A DNA stretch of 64,000 nt from Kineococcus rhizosphaerae (lineage in GTDB: Bacteria; Actinomycetota; Actinomycetes; Actinomycetales; Kineococcaceae): contig NZ_PVZF01000013.1 of NCBI RefSeq assembly GCF_003002055.1, positions 108,721 to 172,720 of the forward strand, read 5' to 3'. A program made the translations under genes and the position numbers. This document shows positions 1 to 7,635 of this stretch, one piece after another. The notes beneath the pieces were generated by a model. It had not been told where the DNA came from, did not search any database, and worked only from the letters and a program-made list of their open reading frames with translations. Positions within the stretch are counted from its first letter, which is position 1. Each line of letters opens with the position of its first letter.

Positions 1-118
1 CCTGGTCGGCGAGGACGATCTCCTCGACGACCTCCTTGAGCCGCGCGGCGTGCGAGATCGTCCCGCTGCCGTCGGCGTAGGGCGTGGTCTCCGCGAACGC
101 GCTGATCCCGATCTCCAC
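1..118 (-). CDS. LLM-class flavin-dependent oxidoreductase, N-terminal fragment
   Basis: Only the first 39 codons lie in the window; the gene runs off the left edge. It starts at GTG 118. The residues EIGISAFAETTP followed by SHAARLKEVVEEIVLADQ match the first strand and helix of luciferase-like (LLM) monooxygenases, which use reduced FMN or F420. The substrate cannot be told from this part. The gene is downstream of and in the same direction as the VOC gene, 40 bp away, with an inverted repeat in the gap that may give it its own control. Family assignment is good for such a short piece, but the electron donor and reaction are unknown. Confidence 0.7.
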   Translation of the reverse strand, partial: MEIGISAFAETTPYADGSGTISHAARLKEVVEEIVLADQ

Positions 119-148
119 GACGAACCCCCGTGAGTGTGACGCCTAATT

Positions 149-164
149 GCTTGAAGTCTCAAGC
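149..164. promoter_or_regulatory. Inverted repeat upstream of LLM gene
   Basis: GCTTGA and TCAAGC form perfect 6-bp arms around a 4-bp spacer, in the 40 bp between the VOC stop and the LLM start. On the minus strand a TTGAGA-like -35 overlaps it. The size and place suit a dimeric repressor operator, but the regulator is not identified. It also overlaps the VOC stop codon, so a weak terminator hairpin is the alternative. Confidence 0.35.
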
Positions 165-812
165 ATACGAGACCACCGTACCCGAGTTCAACCGCACACC
201 ACCCCGACGGCCAGTCCCTGACAGGACCACCTCCAGGCCGGCGACCGCCGAGACGTGCTCGCGCGTCGGGAACCAGGCCCGCCCCGGCGCGACGAGGATC
301 AGCATCCCCCCGTCGTCCCCGGCCGCGGCGAACGTCGCCGACGCCGTCCCCAGCACCCCCAGCCCCAGCCGGGAGACCGCCTGCGGCACCGACGCCACCG
401 GCACCCCCACCTCGCTGATCCTCAGCAGGTGCTGCGCCCCGAACGCGGCGGTGCCCAGCCGGTCGGGGAGCCGGCGCCGGGCGATGAGCTCCAGCACCGT
501 CCCGTCGCCCGCCTCGAAGTACACCGAGCACGCGTCGAAGGCCGGGGAGGACTCCAGCAGGTCCTCCCCGTCCCGGGCCAGCAGCGGGGTGCGGGCCCGC
601 AACCAGTCCCGCGCCGCGAGCCCCGCGTCCCCCGGCACGTCGATCGCCAGGTGCTGCGTCCCCGGCCGGGCGGCGGGGTCCTGGACGAGCTCCAGCTCCG
701 TCGAGCCCACCCGGACGGTCGACCCCTCGACCGGCAGCCCCAGCACGTCCCGCCAGAACGCCAGGGACGAGGCCACGGACGGGACGGGGAAGACGACGCG
801 CGAGATCCTCAC
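159..812 (-). CDS. VOC-family (glyoxalase fold) protein, probable SoxR target
   Basis: The product of 217 aa has two tandem vicinal-oxygen-chelate half-modules (roughly residues 1-105 and 115-205), with strands such as HLAIDVPG and VLELIAR typical of Glyoxalase-like domains. Such proteins act on small metabolites, often in detoxification or resistance; the substrate here is unknown. I choose GTG 812 because the reading begins VRISRVVFPVP, the usual first beta strand; an in-frame upstream start would add seven odd residues and overlap the promoter. A TTGACC -35 (844-849) with a 19-bp spacer puts the transcription start near 812, so the mRNA may be leaderless. The SoxR box lies between these promoter elements, pointing to redox control by the divergent soxR. 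Confidence 0.75.
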   Translation of the reverse strand: MRISRVVFPVPSVASSLAFWRDVLGLPVEGSTVRVGSTELELVQDPAARPGTQHLAIDVPGDAGLAARDWLRARTPLLARDGEDLLESSPAFDACSVYFEAGDGTVLELIARRRLPDRLGTAAFGAQHLLRISEVGVPVASVPQAVSRLGLGVLGTASATFAAAGDDGGMLILVAPGRAWFPTREHVSAVAGLEVVLSGTGRRGGVRLNSGTVVSYA

Positions 813-827
813 GCCCCCACGGCACCA

Positions 828-845
828 CCTCAAGCCCGCTGGAGG
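828..845. promoter_or_regulatory. SoxR box in divergent soxR/VOC promoter
   Basis: CCTCAAGCCCGCTGGAGG is an 18-bp near-palindrome that matches the classic SoxR operator pattern CCTCAAG-N4-CTTGAGG with one arm mismatch. On the VOC strand it sits in the 19-bp spacer after TTGACC, the overlong spacing that MerR-family activators act on. It lies between the VOC start (812) and the soxR start (900). Confidence 0.8.
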
Positions 846-899
846 TCAAGATGGGGCCGTGAGCCACGACCTCGTCCCGCCGGAGCGGGGGATCGCAGC

Positions 900-1361
900 G
901 TGAGCGCCCGCGACGACCTCCTGAGCATCGGCACCGTCGCCGCCCGCGCCGGCCTGTCCGTCCCGGCCCTGCGCTACTACGAGGAACGCGGCCTGCTCGC
1001 CCCCGTCCGCGACGGCGGCGGCCGCCGCCGCTTCCCCCGCCACGTCCTGCGCCGCCTCGCGGTCATCGCCGCCGGTCAGCGCGTCGGCCTGTCCCTGAAG
1101 GACATCGGCGAGGCGCTCGCCACCCTGCCCGCCGACCGCGCCCCCTCGGCCTCCGAGTGGGCGCGCGTGGGCGAGCGCTGGCAGGAGCTGCTCGACGCCC
1201 GCATCCGCGAGCTGCACGCCCTGCGGACCTCGCTCGACGGCTGCATCGGCTGCGGCTGCCTCAGCCTGACCCGCTGCACCCTGTTCAACCCGCACGACGC
1301 CGCCGCCGAGGAGGGCGCCGGGTCGCGGTGGTTGCGGGACGCGGAGAACGCGCCCCGCTAG
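900..1361 (+). CDS. soxR: Redox-sensitive transcriptional activator SoxR
   Basis: This 153-aa MerR-family protein has an N-terminal winged helix (SIGTVAARAGLSVPALRYYEE), a dimerisation helix and the diagnostic [2Fe-2S] ligand set C-x2-C-x-C-x5-C (CIGCGCLSLTRC) near residues 118-129. In the family the oxidised cluster untwists overlong-spacer promoters in response to redox-cycling compounds. The GTG at 900 gives a product of normal SoxR length. The SoxR box 55 bp upstream and the divergent VOC gene suggest a small local regulon, as in actinobacteria where SoxR controls enzymes acting on redox-active metabolites rather than soxS. Confidence 0.92.
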   Translation: MSARDDLLSIGTVAARAGLSVPALRYYEERGLLAPVRDGGGRRRFPRHVLRRLAVIAAGQRVGLSLKDIGEALATLPADRAPSASEWARVGERWQELLDARIRELHALRTSLDGCIGCGCLSLTRCTLFNPHDAAAEEGAGSRWLRDAENAPR

Positions 1362-1384
1362 ACGATCACCACTACGTTCGTGAC

Positions 1385-3439
1385 GTGGTGGCCAACCTCC
1401 CGTTCGGGTCCGAGCAGGCCCTCCGGGACGTCTACGAGGCGGTCGACTGGGACAGCACGTCCCTGGGGGACCCGTCCCGCTGGCCCCGCTCGCTGCGCCG
1501 CGTCCTGGAGCTGGCGCTGGAGACCCGCTTCGCCATCGTCATCTGCTGGGGTCCGGACCTGGCGATGCTCTACAACCAGCCCTACGCCGACATGATCGCC
1601 GACAAGCACCCCGCCGCCCTCGGCCGTCCCGTCGGGGAGGTGTTCGCCGAGGCGTGGGACGACCTGGAGCCGCTGTTCGAGCAGGCGCGCGGCGGCGACG
1701 CGGTGTGGTTCGAGGACATGCCCCTGGTGCTGAACCGGCACGGCCGCCCCGAGGAGACGTGCTTCACCTTCTCCTACTCCCCGGTGCGCGACGACGAGGG
1801 TCGCATCGCCGGCGTCATGGACATCGCCGCCGAGACCACCCGCCAGGTCCAGGACCACCGCCGCCTGGAACTGCTCACGCGGCTGGGCGACCTCGCCTCC
1901 GAGCTGCAGTCACCGGCCGACCTGGCCCGCAAGGCCCTCGACGTGCTGGCGACCGCACCGCTGGACCTGCCCGCCGCCGACCTGCAGCTGCCCGGCCAGC
2001 CCCTGCGCCTGCCGCCACCGCCGGAGGCCCTGGCGCCGCGGCAGGTCCTCGTCCGCGAACAACCCGACGGCACCCGGCTCGCCTGGGTCCGGATCCCGGC
2101 GGCCCTCGGCGGGGAGTCCCCCGGGGTCCTGGCCGCCCGCCTGAGCGACCTCGTGCCCGTGGACGCCGCCCACCGCGACTTCCTGCGGCTCGTCGCCGCC
2201 ACCGTCGGCGACGCCCTGTCGGCCGCGGCCTCCTACGAGGCCGAACGCCGTCGCGCGGACCTGCAGCAGTGGCAGGCCCAGCGCCTCGCCGGTCTCGTCG
2301 CCGTCGCCCAGGCCCTGCCCAGCGTCGACGACGTCGACGACGTCCTGCGCGTCCTGGGCCGGGGGGCCGTCGGGCTGCTCGGCGCCGACGGCATCGTCCT
2401 CGGGGTCCTGGAGGAGGGGCGCCTGCAGGTCCTCGGCGACCGGCACGACCCGGCCGTCGCCGCGCTCACCGCCGCCTTCAGCGGCAGCGCCGTCGTCGAC
2501 GAGGACCCCAGCACCGCCGCCTGGCCGCTGTGGGTCGGTGAGCGCGTCATCGGCGCCCTCGGCCTGTCGTGGCGCACCCCCCGCCACCTGTCCTCCGAGG
2601 ACACCGACCTCATCACCGCCCTCGCGGCCTCCACCGCCCAGGCCCTGGACCGCGTCCGCGCCACCCAGGCCGAACGGGCCGCCGCCGCCGCCGTCCGGAC
2701 GATGGCCGAGACGCTGCAGCGCAGCCTGCTGACCGCGGCGCCCCAGCCGGACCACCTCGAGATCGCCGTGCGCTACCTGCCCGCCGCCGAGCACGCCCAG
2801 GTCGGCGGGGACTGGCACGACGCCTTCCTCACCGCCGCCGGCACCGCCTGCCTCGTCATCGGCGACGTCACCGGCCACGACCAGGACGCCGCGGCGGCCA
2901 TGGGGCAGGTCCGCAACCTGCTGCGCGGCATCGGGTACTCCCTGGAGGTCTCGCCCGCCGCGGCGCTCTCGGCCCTCGACCGGGCCATGCGCGACCTGGG
3001 GGTCGGGGCCCTGGCGACGGGCATCCTGGCCACCGTCGAACCGCTGGAGGGGTCGGCGCACTGGCGGTTGCGCTGGTCCAACGCGGGCCACCCCCCGCCC
3101 CTGGTCGTCGCCCCCGACGGCACGGTCGAACTGCTCCGGACCAGCCCGGACCTGCTGCTGGGCCTGGAGGCCGGGTTCGCGCGCGCCGACCACGTCCACG
3201 GCCTGCCGCCGGGGGCGACCGTGCTGCTGTTCACCGACGGGCTCGTCGAACGCCGCGGCGCCGCGATCGACGACGGGCTCGCCTGGCTGGCCGAGACGGC
3301 GTCCGGGTACGCGGGGATGGCGCCGTCGGACATCTGCGACCACGTCCTCGGCCTCGTCCAGGGTCACGCCGAGGACGACGTCGCCGTGCTGGCCGTGCGG
3401 GTGCGCCCGGAGCCGGGCGCCGCGACCGCCGTCCCGTGA
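1385..3439 (+). CDS. PAS/GAF-containing SpoIIE-type serine phosphatase
   Basis: The product of about 684 aa has an N-terminal PAS-like sensor (FAIVICWGPDLAMLYN, then CFTFSYSPVRD...GVMDIA), a middle GAF-like part, and a C-terminal PP2C/SpoIIE catalytic domain (about residues 470-680). Metal-binding motifs are present: GGDWHDAF, VIGDVTGHD, SNAGHPPPL, FTDGLVERR and EDDVAVLAV. Such RsbU-like enzymes dephosphorylate anti-anti-sigma proteins in stress partner-switching. No kinase domain or partner gene is nearby. The start is uncertain: GTG 1385 and 1388 are the first in-frame starts after soxR, with no clear ribosome-binding site. It is probably co-transcribed with soxR (23-bp gap). Confidence 0.85.
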   Translation: MVANLPFGSEQALRDVYEAVDWDSTSLGDPSRWPRSLRRVLELALETRFAIVICWGPDLAMLYNQPYADMIADKHPAALGRPVGEVFAEAWDDLEPLFEQARGGDAVWFEDMPLVLNRHGRPEETCFTFSYSPVRDDEGRIAGVMDIAAETTRQVQDHRRLELLTRLGDLASELQSPADLARKALDVLATAPLDLPAADLQLPGQPLRLPPPPEALAPRQVLVREQPDGTRLAWVRIPAALGGESPGVLAARLSDLVPVDAAHRDFLRLVAATVGDALSAAASYEAERRRADLQQWQAQRLAGLVAVAQALPSVDDVDDVLRVLGRGAVGLLGADGIVLGVLEEGRLQVLGDRHDPAVAALTAAFSGSAVVDEDPSTAAWPLWVGERVIGALGLSWRTPRHLSSEDTDLITALAASTAQALDRVRATQAERAAAAAVRTMAETLQRSLLTAAPQPDHLEIAVRYLPAAEHAQVGGDWHDAFLTAAGTACLVIGDVTGHDQDAAAAMGQVRNLLRGIGYSLEVSPAAALSALDRAMRDLGVGALATGILATVEPLEGSAHWRLRWSNAGHPPPLVVAPDGTVELLRTSPDLLLGLEAGFARADHVHGLPPGATVLLFTDGLVERRGAAIDDGLAWLAETASGYAGMAPSDICDHVLGLVQGHAEDDVAVLAVRVRPEPGAATAVP

Positions 3440-3452
3440 GGACCCCGTCGCC

Positions 3453-3542
3453 GCGATCGAGGAACCCCGCGCCGCGATCGAGGAATCACCGCCCCGGGCC
3501 TCCCTGATCTTCCTCGATCGCCGCGTGGGGTTCCTCGATCGC
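3453..3542. terminator. Large inverted repeat, likely bidirectional terminator
   Basis: Two 33-nt arms (3453-3485 and 3510-3542) match at 31 of 33 positions as reverse complements around a 24-nt loop. Each arm is made of copies of the GCGATCGAGGAA unit that recurs at two other loci. It lies between the convergent phosphatase and HExxH genes; the right arm encodes the last residues of the latter. It has no T-run, as is common for actinobacterial terminators. Confidence 0.65.
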
Positions 3543-3893
3543 CGGGGTGGTGTAGCCCCCCTCGGTCAGCCCCGCCCACCGCTCGAACACGTTGCGGTGC
3601 GGCAGGTTGCGCGTCACCAGCGCGTTGAGCCCGTACAGCGCGAGGAAGGGCAGCGTCCCCAGCAGTGCGTACTGGTCGGCGTGCCGCAGCTCGTGCCGGC
3701 GCCGGTCGGGGCCGCCCAGGTCGCCGTAGAGCCACACGTTCCCGACGGTCGTCCCGCCCCGGCCGTACGTCCCGCGCGGCATCCCGGAGCACTCGACGAA
3801 GAGGTCGTTCCCGATGAGGATCGTGGCCCCGTGGTGGCGGGCCCACCCCACGGCGACGGCGCTCGCGGGCAGGTTGCGCACGGCGCGGAACAC
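3486..3893 (-). CDS. Small protein with HELRH (HExxH) metallopeptidase-like motif
   Basis: The family is not recognised with certainty. The 135-aa product has a central RRRHELRHADQYALLG segment, a zinc-type HExxH motif (HELRH), then a hydrophobic stretch (LLGTLPFLALYGLNALV) that could be a membrane helix or buried core. I take GTG 3893 as the start, since farther upstream in this frame is the tRNA terminator and the tRNA itself. The last 15 or so residues (AIEEPHAAIEE) are encoded by inverted copies of the 21-bp repeat, so the true end of the ancestral gene may have been replaced by repeat insertion. A small zinc protease is possible but unproven. Confidence 0.55.
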   Translation of the reverse strand: MFRAVRNLPASAVAVGWARHHGATILIGNDLFVECSGMPRGTYGRGGTTVGNVWLYGDLGGPDRRRHELRHADQYALLGTLPFLALYGLNALVTRNLPHRNVFERWAGLTEGGYTTPAIEEPHAAIEEDQGGPGR

Positions 3894-3904
3894 CGTCCAG
3901 GCAT

Positions 3905-3944
3905 GAAAGAAGTACCGCCGGTCCACGAGGACCGACGGTACTTC
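3905..3944 (-). terminator. Rho-independent terminator of tRNA-Gly
   Basis: On the minus strand 16-nt arms (3944-3929 and 3924-3909) pair with a single mismatch position (T-C) around a TCGT loop and are followed by TTTC. It lies 6 bp after the tRNA 3' end, which fits a dedicated terminator. Confidence 0.8.
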
Positions 3945-3949
3945 CACAG

Positions 3950-4022
3950 AGCGGACGACGAGACTCGAACTCGCGACCCTAACCTTGGCAAGGTTATGCG
4001 CTACCAACTGCGCTACGTCCGC
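3950..4022 (-). tRNA. tRNA-Gly (anticodon GCC)
   Basis: The minus strand folds as a full cloverleaf: acceptor stem GCGGACG/CGTCCGC, D-arm with GTAGCGCAGTTGGTAGCGC, anticodon loop TTGCCAA on stem TAACC/GGTTA, and T-loop GTTCGAGTC. The anticodon GCC reads GGC/GGT glycine codons. The discriminator base is U and CCA is not encoded. Confidence 0.97.
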
Positions 4023-4088
4023 AACGTGCGGTGACGACTCTACACGCTCCCGCGGGGTGCTCGTCACCACGTTCCCCCGCTCGGCCCC

Positions 4089-4610
4089 TCAGTCGGCGGA
4101 GGCGAGCACCTTGCGCGCGAAGGCGGCGGCCCGCTCGCGCAGCGCCTCCTGGCGCTGGGAGATGCTCAGCCCAGGGTCCGGCTTCAGCCGCGGCGTCGCG
4201 CGCAGGACCCGGACGTTGTCGGCGCACGCCAGGTCGGCGCACACGTACGTCCCGACGGTGTTCAGCTTGCGCCCCGACTCCCCGGCGCGGGCCGCGACGA
4301 ACAGCCCGACCTCCCCGGGGGAGCGGGTCGTGCGGCACAGGTCGCACATGGCGGTGGTCCGCACGCCCTTGCCGGGGGTGGCGCGCAGCGCGAGCCCGAC
4401 GACGGCCTCGCCCAGCGGCACCAGCAGCCAGCCGCGCTCGGGGGCCTTGGGGTCGCGCCAGCCGACGACCTCGTGGACGGGGTCGGTCCCGTGCACCCAC
4501 TCGGGCACGCGCATGCGGTGCGCCTCGCCGCGGGTGCAGTTCGTCATCGTGGAGCGGATGGCCTCGTCGGTCAGGTGACCGGGGTCGAGGTCCAGCGTTG
4601 CCTGAGACAC
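4089..4610 (-). CDS. FBP-type treble-clef zinc-finger protein
   Basis: The 173-aa protein matches the FBP C-terminal domain family: WLLVPLGEAVVGLALR, a CDLC zinc-binding pair, then VCADLAC as the second pair. FBP proteins bind elongation factor G and can release it from fusidic-acid-stalled ribosomes; actinobacterial stand-alone members are poorly studied. The ATG at 4610 is preceded by GGAGGAA at a suitable distance. It is a single gene downstream of the large GGDEF-EAL gene (42-bp gap), without clear functional link. Confidence 0.85.
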   Translation of the reverse strand: MSQATLDLDPGHLTDEAIRSTMTNCTRGEAHRMRVPEWVHGTDPVHEVVGWRDPKAPERGWLLVPLGEAVVGLALRATPGKGVRTTAMCDLCRTTRSPGEVGLFVAARAGESGRKLNTVGTYVCADLACADNVRVLRATPRLKPDPGLSISQRQEALRERAAAFARKVLASAD

Positions 4611-4652
4611 GTCTTCTCCCTCGGAGGAAAAACCCGCACGAGGGTACGCCCG

Positions 4653-7370
4653 TCAGCCCGCCTCGGCGAAACGGCCGAGCGTGGAGAAGATCTCGCCGCA
4701 CCCGGTGACGGCCTCGGCGAGGCGGCCGGCGGGCACGGGCCGGGAGAAGTAGTAGCCCTGCGCGGTGTCGCAGCCGACGGCCTGCAGCGCCCGCACCTGC
4801 GAGGCCTGCTCGGTCCCCTCGGCGACGACGCGCAGCCCGAAGCTGCGGGCCGCCCCGACGACGAGGCGCACGAGCTCGACCGTGCGGGGGTCGTCGGAGT
4901 CGACGAAGCTGCGGTCGATCTTCAGCACGTCCACGGGCACGCGGGCCAGCTGCCCGAACGACGTGTACCCCGTCCCGAAGTCGTCGATGGCCACGCGCAC
5001 GCCGATGGCCCGCAGTTCCTCCAGCCGCGCCCAGGCCGCGTCGTCCTCGACCATGACGGTCTCGGTGACCTCCAGCACGAGGCGGCCGGGGGCGGTCCCG
5101 GACGCCTCCAGGGCCGTCCGCACGTCCTCGACGAGGCGCGGGGACCGCAGGTGCCGGCCGGAGATGTTGACGGCGACGCTCAGGCCGGCCGCGGGTCCGC
5201 CGGTGGCGTCGAACTCGGCGAGCTGGCGCAGCGAGGTCCGCAGCGCCCAGCGCCCGAGGTCGCAGACGAGGTCCGAGCCCTCCGCGACGGGGATGAACCT
5301 GCCGGGCGGGACCAGCCCCTCACCGGGCTTCTCCCAGCGCACCAGCGCCTCCACCGAGCGGACGCGGCCGGTCTCGAGGTCGGTGACGGGCTGGTAGTGC
5401 AGGACGAGCTCGTCGGCGACCAGGGCGTGCCGGAGCCCGTCCTCGACGGCGGTCTGGGCGGCGAGCGCCGCGCGCAGGTCGTCGTCGTAGACCTCGACGC
5501 GGCCGCGGCCGGCGTTCTTGGCGCGGTAGGCGGCGGTGTGGGCCTCCTGCAGCAGCCGGTCGGCCGCCTCGTGCCCGCCGGCCCCGGGTGCGGCTTCGAC
5601 GCGGCTGACGGCGACGCCGACGCTGGCGCCGATGACGGCCTGGGACTCGGCGGAGCCGAGCAGCGGGATGGGGGCGGACACGGTGTCGATGAGGGCCTGG
5701 CCGAACTCCAGCAGCCCCTTCTCGTCGGTGACGGGTTCGACGAGGACGACGAACTCGTCCCCGCCGAGGCGGGCCACGACGTCGACGGCCCGGACCCGTT
5801 CGCGCAGGCGCTGCGCGACGGTCTGCAGGACGGCGTCGCCGGCGACGTGGCCCAGGGAGTCGTTGACGGTCTTGAACTGGTCGAGGTCGAGGAAGAGCAG
5901 GCCGACGCGGTCGCCGGTGCGGTGGGTGCGGCGCAGGGCGCGGTCGATCTGGGCGAGGGCCTCGGCGCGGTTGGGCAGGGTCGTGAGGGCGTCGTGGGTG
6001 GCCTGGTGGGCCAGTTCCTGCTGCAGCTCCTCGCGCTCGCGCACGGCGGTGACGATCTGCTGGACGGAGGCGTGCACGACGCGCCCGAGGGGGCCGCCCA
6101 GGGGGCGGTGCAGGACGGCGTCGTCGAGGTCGCCGTCGGCGACGGCCTGGGCCTGGGCCTGCATCGAGCGCAGGCTGGCGACGGCCGCGCCGAGGCCGTG
6201 CGCCACGACGCGGGTCTCCGGGGGGCCCTCCACGGTGACGTCGACGAGCTCGCCGCGGCTGATGGAGCCCGCCGCGTCGGCGAGGCGTTCCAGGGGCCGG
6301 CCGATGGACCGGCTGGTGTAGAGGCTGCCGCCGAGGGACAGCGCCAGCAGCAGGACGGTGATCGCGGCGTACTTCACCAGTTCGTGCTCGGCGGCGCCGC
6401 GGTAGCCCTCGGCCACCCCGACGGCCCGGTCGGCGGCGACGCGCAGGGCCGCGTGCAGGGCGTCGTCGCGGCCGACGACGGCGGTGCTGAGCGCGACGAG
6501 GGTCTCGGCGTCCGGGACGGTCCGGGTGGTCGCGGCGGCGGCCTCGTCGAGGGTGCCGTCGACGGTCTGGGCGTCGGCGGTGAGCACGGCCGTGCCCCAG
6601 CTGTTGCGCAGCGCGAAGTGGCGGGAGGTGGAGACCTCGTCGGAGGCGTTGCGGTAGCCGGCCCAGCTGCGCAGGAAGAAGCCCCGGGCCGAGCCCTGGA
6701 TGCTGTTCTCGGCGGCCAGGTACCCCAGGTAGTAGGGGACCTCCTCGCCGGCCAGCGTGGTCGCGCGGGCGGTGCGCTGCAGCTCGGTGACGGCGTCGTC
6801 GAGCTGGGGGTCGCCGCCCCCGGCGGCTGCGGCGGCGAGGTGCTCGTCGACGGCGTCGCTGAGGGTGGCGACGAGGAAGCGGTACTTGTCGAAGAGCTGG
6901 CGGTTGCTGCGCAGGCGCTCGTCGGCGGTCGCCCCGGCGCCCCAGGACGCGCGGACCGTCGCGAGCGAGGTCGCGGCGTCGCGGACCTGGGGCCCGGCCA
7001 GGGCGTTGCGGGACGCGGTGGCGACGGCGGCGTCGGTGCGGGCGGCGGCGCCGGAGTAGAGGGTGTGCAGGTTCACGGCGAGCTCGTTGCGGGCCTGCAG
7101 GGTCCCCCCGGCCACGCTCAGGTCGAGCAGTTCCACGCTGGAGACGAGGGGGATCGCCTCCTCGGAGACGCGGGCGCGGACGGCGTCGAGGGCGATGGCC
7201 GCGCGCACCTGGCGGACGGCGTCCTCGGCGGCCTGCACGCGCTGGAACCGGTGGACGACGAGGATCGAGGCGAAGGCGGAGAACCCGAGCACGGGGACGA
7301 GCACGAGCGCCAGGAGCCTGGCGCGCAGGCTGATGGAGCGCCGTTCTCGCTGCTCGGGGAGGTCTGCCAC
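4653..7370 (-). CDS. Membrane GGDEF-EAL cyclic-di-GMP enzyme with HAMP
   Basis: The 905-aa product starts with a membrane helix (about 18-38), a long extracytoplasmic helical sensor region, a second helix (about 332-352) and a HAMP-like linker. A GGDEF domain follows with DPxxx-like DALTTLPNRAE and an intact ARLGGDEF site, then an EAL domain with intact VEALVRW, DDFGTGY and KIDRSF motifs. Both diguanylate cyclase and phosphodiesterase active sites look complete, so the balance must be set by the sensor. It stands divergent from a second GGDEF-EAL gene, so the 265-bp region between them may co-ordinate both. Confidence 0.92.
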   Translation of the reverse strand: MADLPEQRERRSISLRARLLALVLVPVLGFSAFASILVVHRFQRVQAAEDAVRQVRAAIALDAVRARVSEEAIPLVSSVELLDLSVAGGTLQARNELAVNLHTLYSGAAARTDAAVATASRNALAGPQVRDAATSLATVRASWGAGATADERLRSNRQLFDKYRFLVATLSDAVDEHLAAAAAGGGDPQLDDAVTELQRTARATTLAGEEVPYYLGYLAAENSIQGSARGFFLRSWAGYRNASDEVSTSRHFALRNSWGTAVLTADAQTVDGTLDEAAAATTRTVPDAETLVALSTAVVGRDDALHAALRVAADRAVGVAEGYRGAAEHELVKYAAITVLLLALSLGGSLYTSRSIGRPLERLADAAGSISRGELVDVTVEGPPETRVVAHGLGAAVASLRSMQAQAQAVADGDLDDAVLHRPLGGPLGRVVHASVQQIVTAVREREELQQELAHQATHDALTTLPNRAEALAQIDRALRRTHRTGDRVGLLFLDLDQFKTVNDSLGHVAGDAVLQTVAQRLRERVRAVDVVARLGGDEFVVLVEPVTDEKGLLEFGQALIDTVSAPIPLLGSAESQAVIGASVGVAVSRVEAAPGAGGHEAADRLLQEAHTAAYRAKNAGRGRVEVYDDDLRAALAAQTAVEDGLRHALVADELVLHYQPVTDLETGRVRSVEALVRWEKPGEGLVPPGRFIPVAEGSDLVCDLGRWALRTSLRQLAEFDATGGPAAGLSVAVNISGRHLRSPRLVEDVRTALEASGTAPGRLVLEVTETVMVEDDAAWARLEELRAIGVRVAIDDFGTGYTSFGQLARVPVDVLKIDRSFVDSDDPRTVELVRLVVGAARSFGLRVVAEGTEQASQVRALQAVGCDTAQGYYFSRPVPAGRLAEAVTGCGEIFSTLGRFAEAG

Positions 7371-7571
7371 GTGCCAGGGATCGACCGGGCGGGGCGCGGG
7401 CCTGAGCGCGGGGGCCCACGGGCCGCTCCCAGGTCCCCCGTTCGGCGCAAACCACCGCCCGGACGGACCTCACAGTCACCCCCGCTCGCTGACGGTGACC
7501 GAGCAGCGGAGGTTCCGCCGGACCGTTTGTGTCCGGGCCCGAGAGGCGTCACACTCATCGCACAGCCGGAT

Positions 7572-7583
7572 TCTTCTAGAAGA
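7572..7583. promoter_or_regulatory. 12-bp perfect palindrome between two c-di-GMP genes
   Basis: TCTTCTAGAAGA is AT-richer than its surroundings and lies 53 bp before the downstream GTG, directly followed by TTGACG. It may be an operator of the 7636 gene. The rest of the 7371-7635 gap shows only short GC hairpins; I see no c-di-GMP riboswitch. Confidence 0.35.
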
Positions 7584-7635
7584 TTGACGCATGAAGGACT
7601 CGAGGCGTCCGAGCTGGGGTTCCACGAGGAGGTGA

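Noticed and set aside
1910..3367. Long minus-strand frame over the phosphatase gene
   Set aside because: No domain and low-complexity composition; the plus-strand SpoIIE domain is unmistakable.
3950..4070. N-terminal extension of the HELRH protein
   Set aside because: The residues are translated from the tRNA-Gly gene and its terminator, so they cannot be part of the protein.
7371..7635. Cyclic-di-GMP riboswitch between two c-di-GMP genes
   Set aside because: No conserved GEMM-type core or tetraloop-receptor layout could be found; only short GC hairpins and a palindrome.
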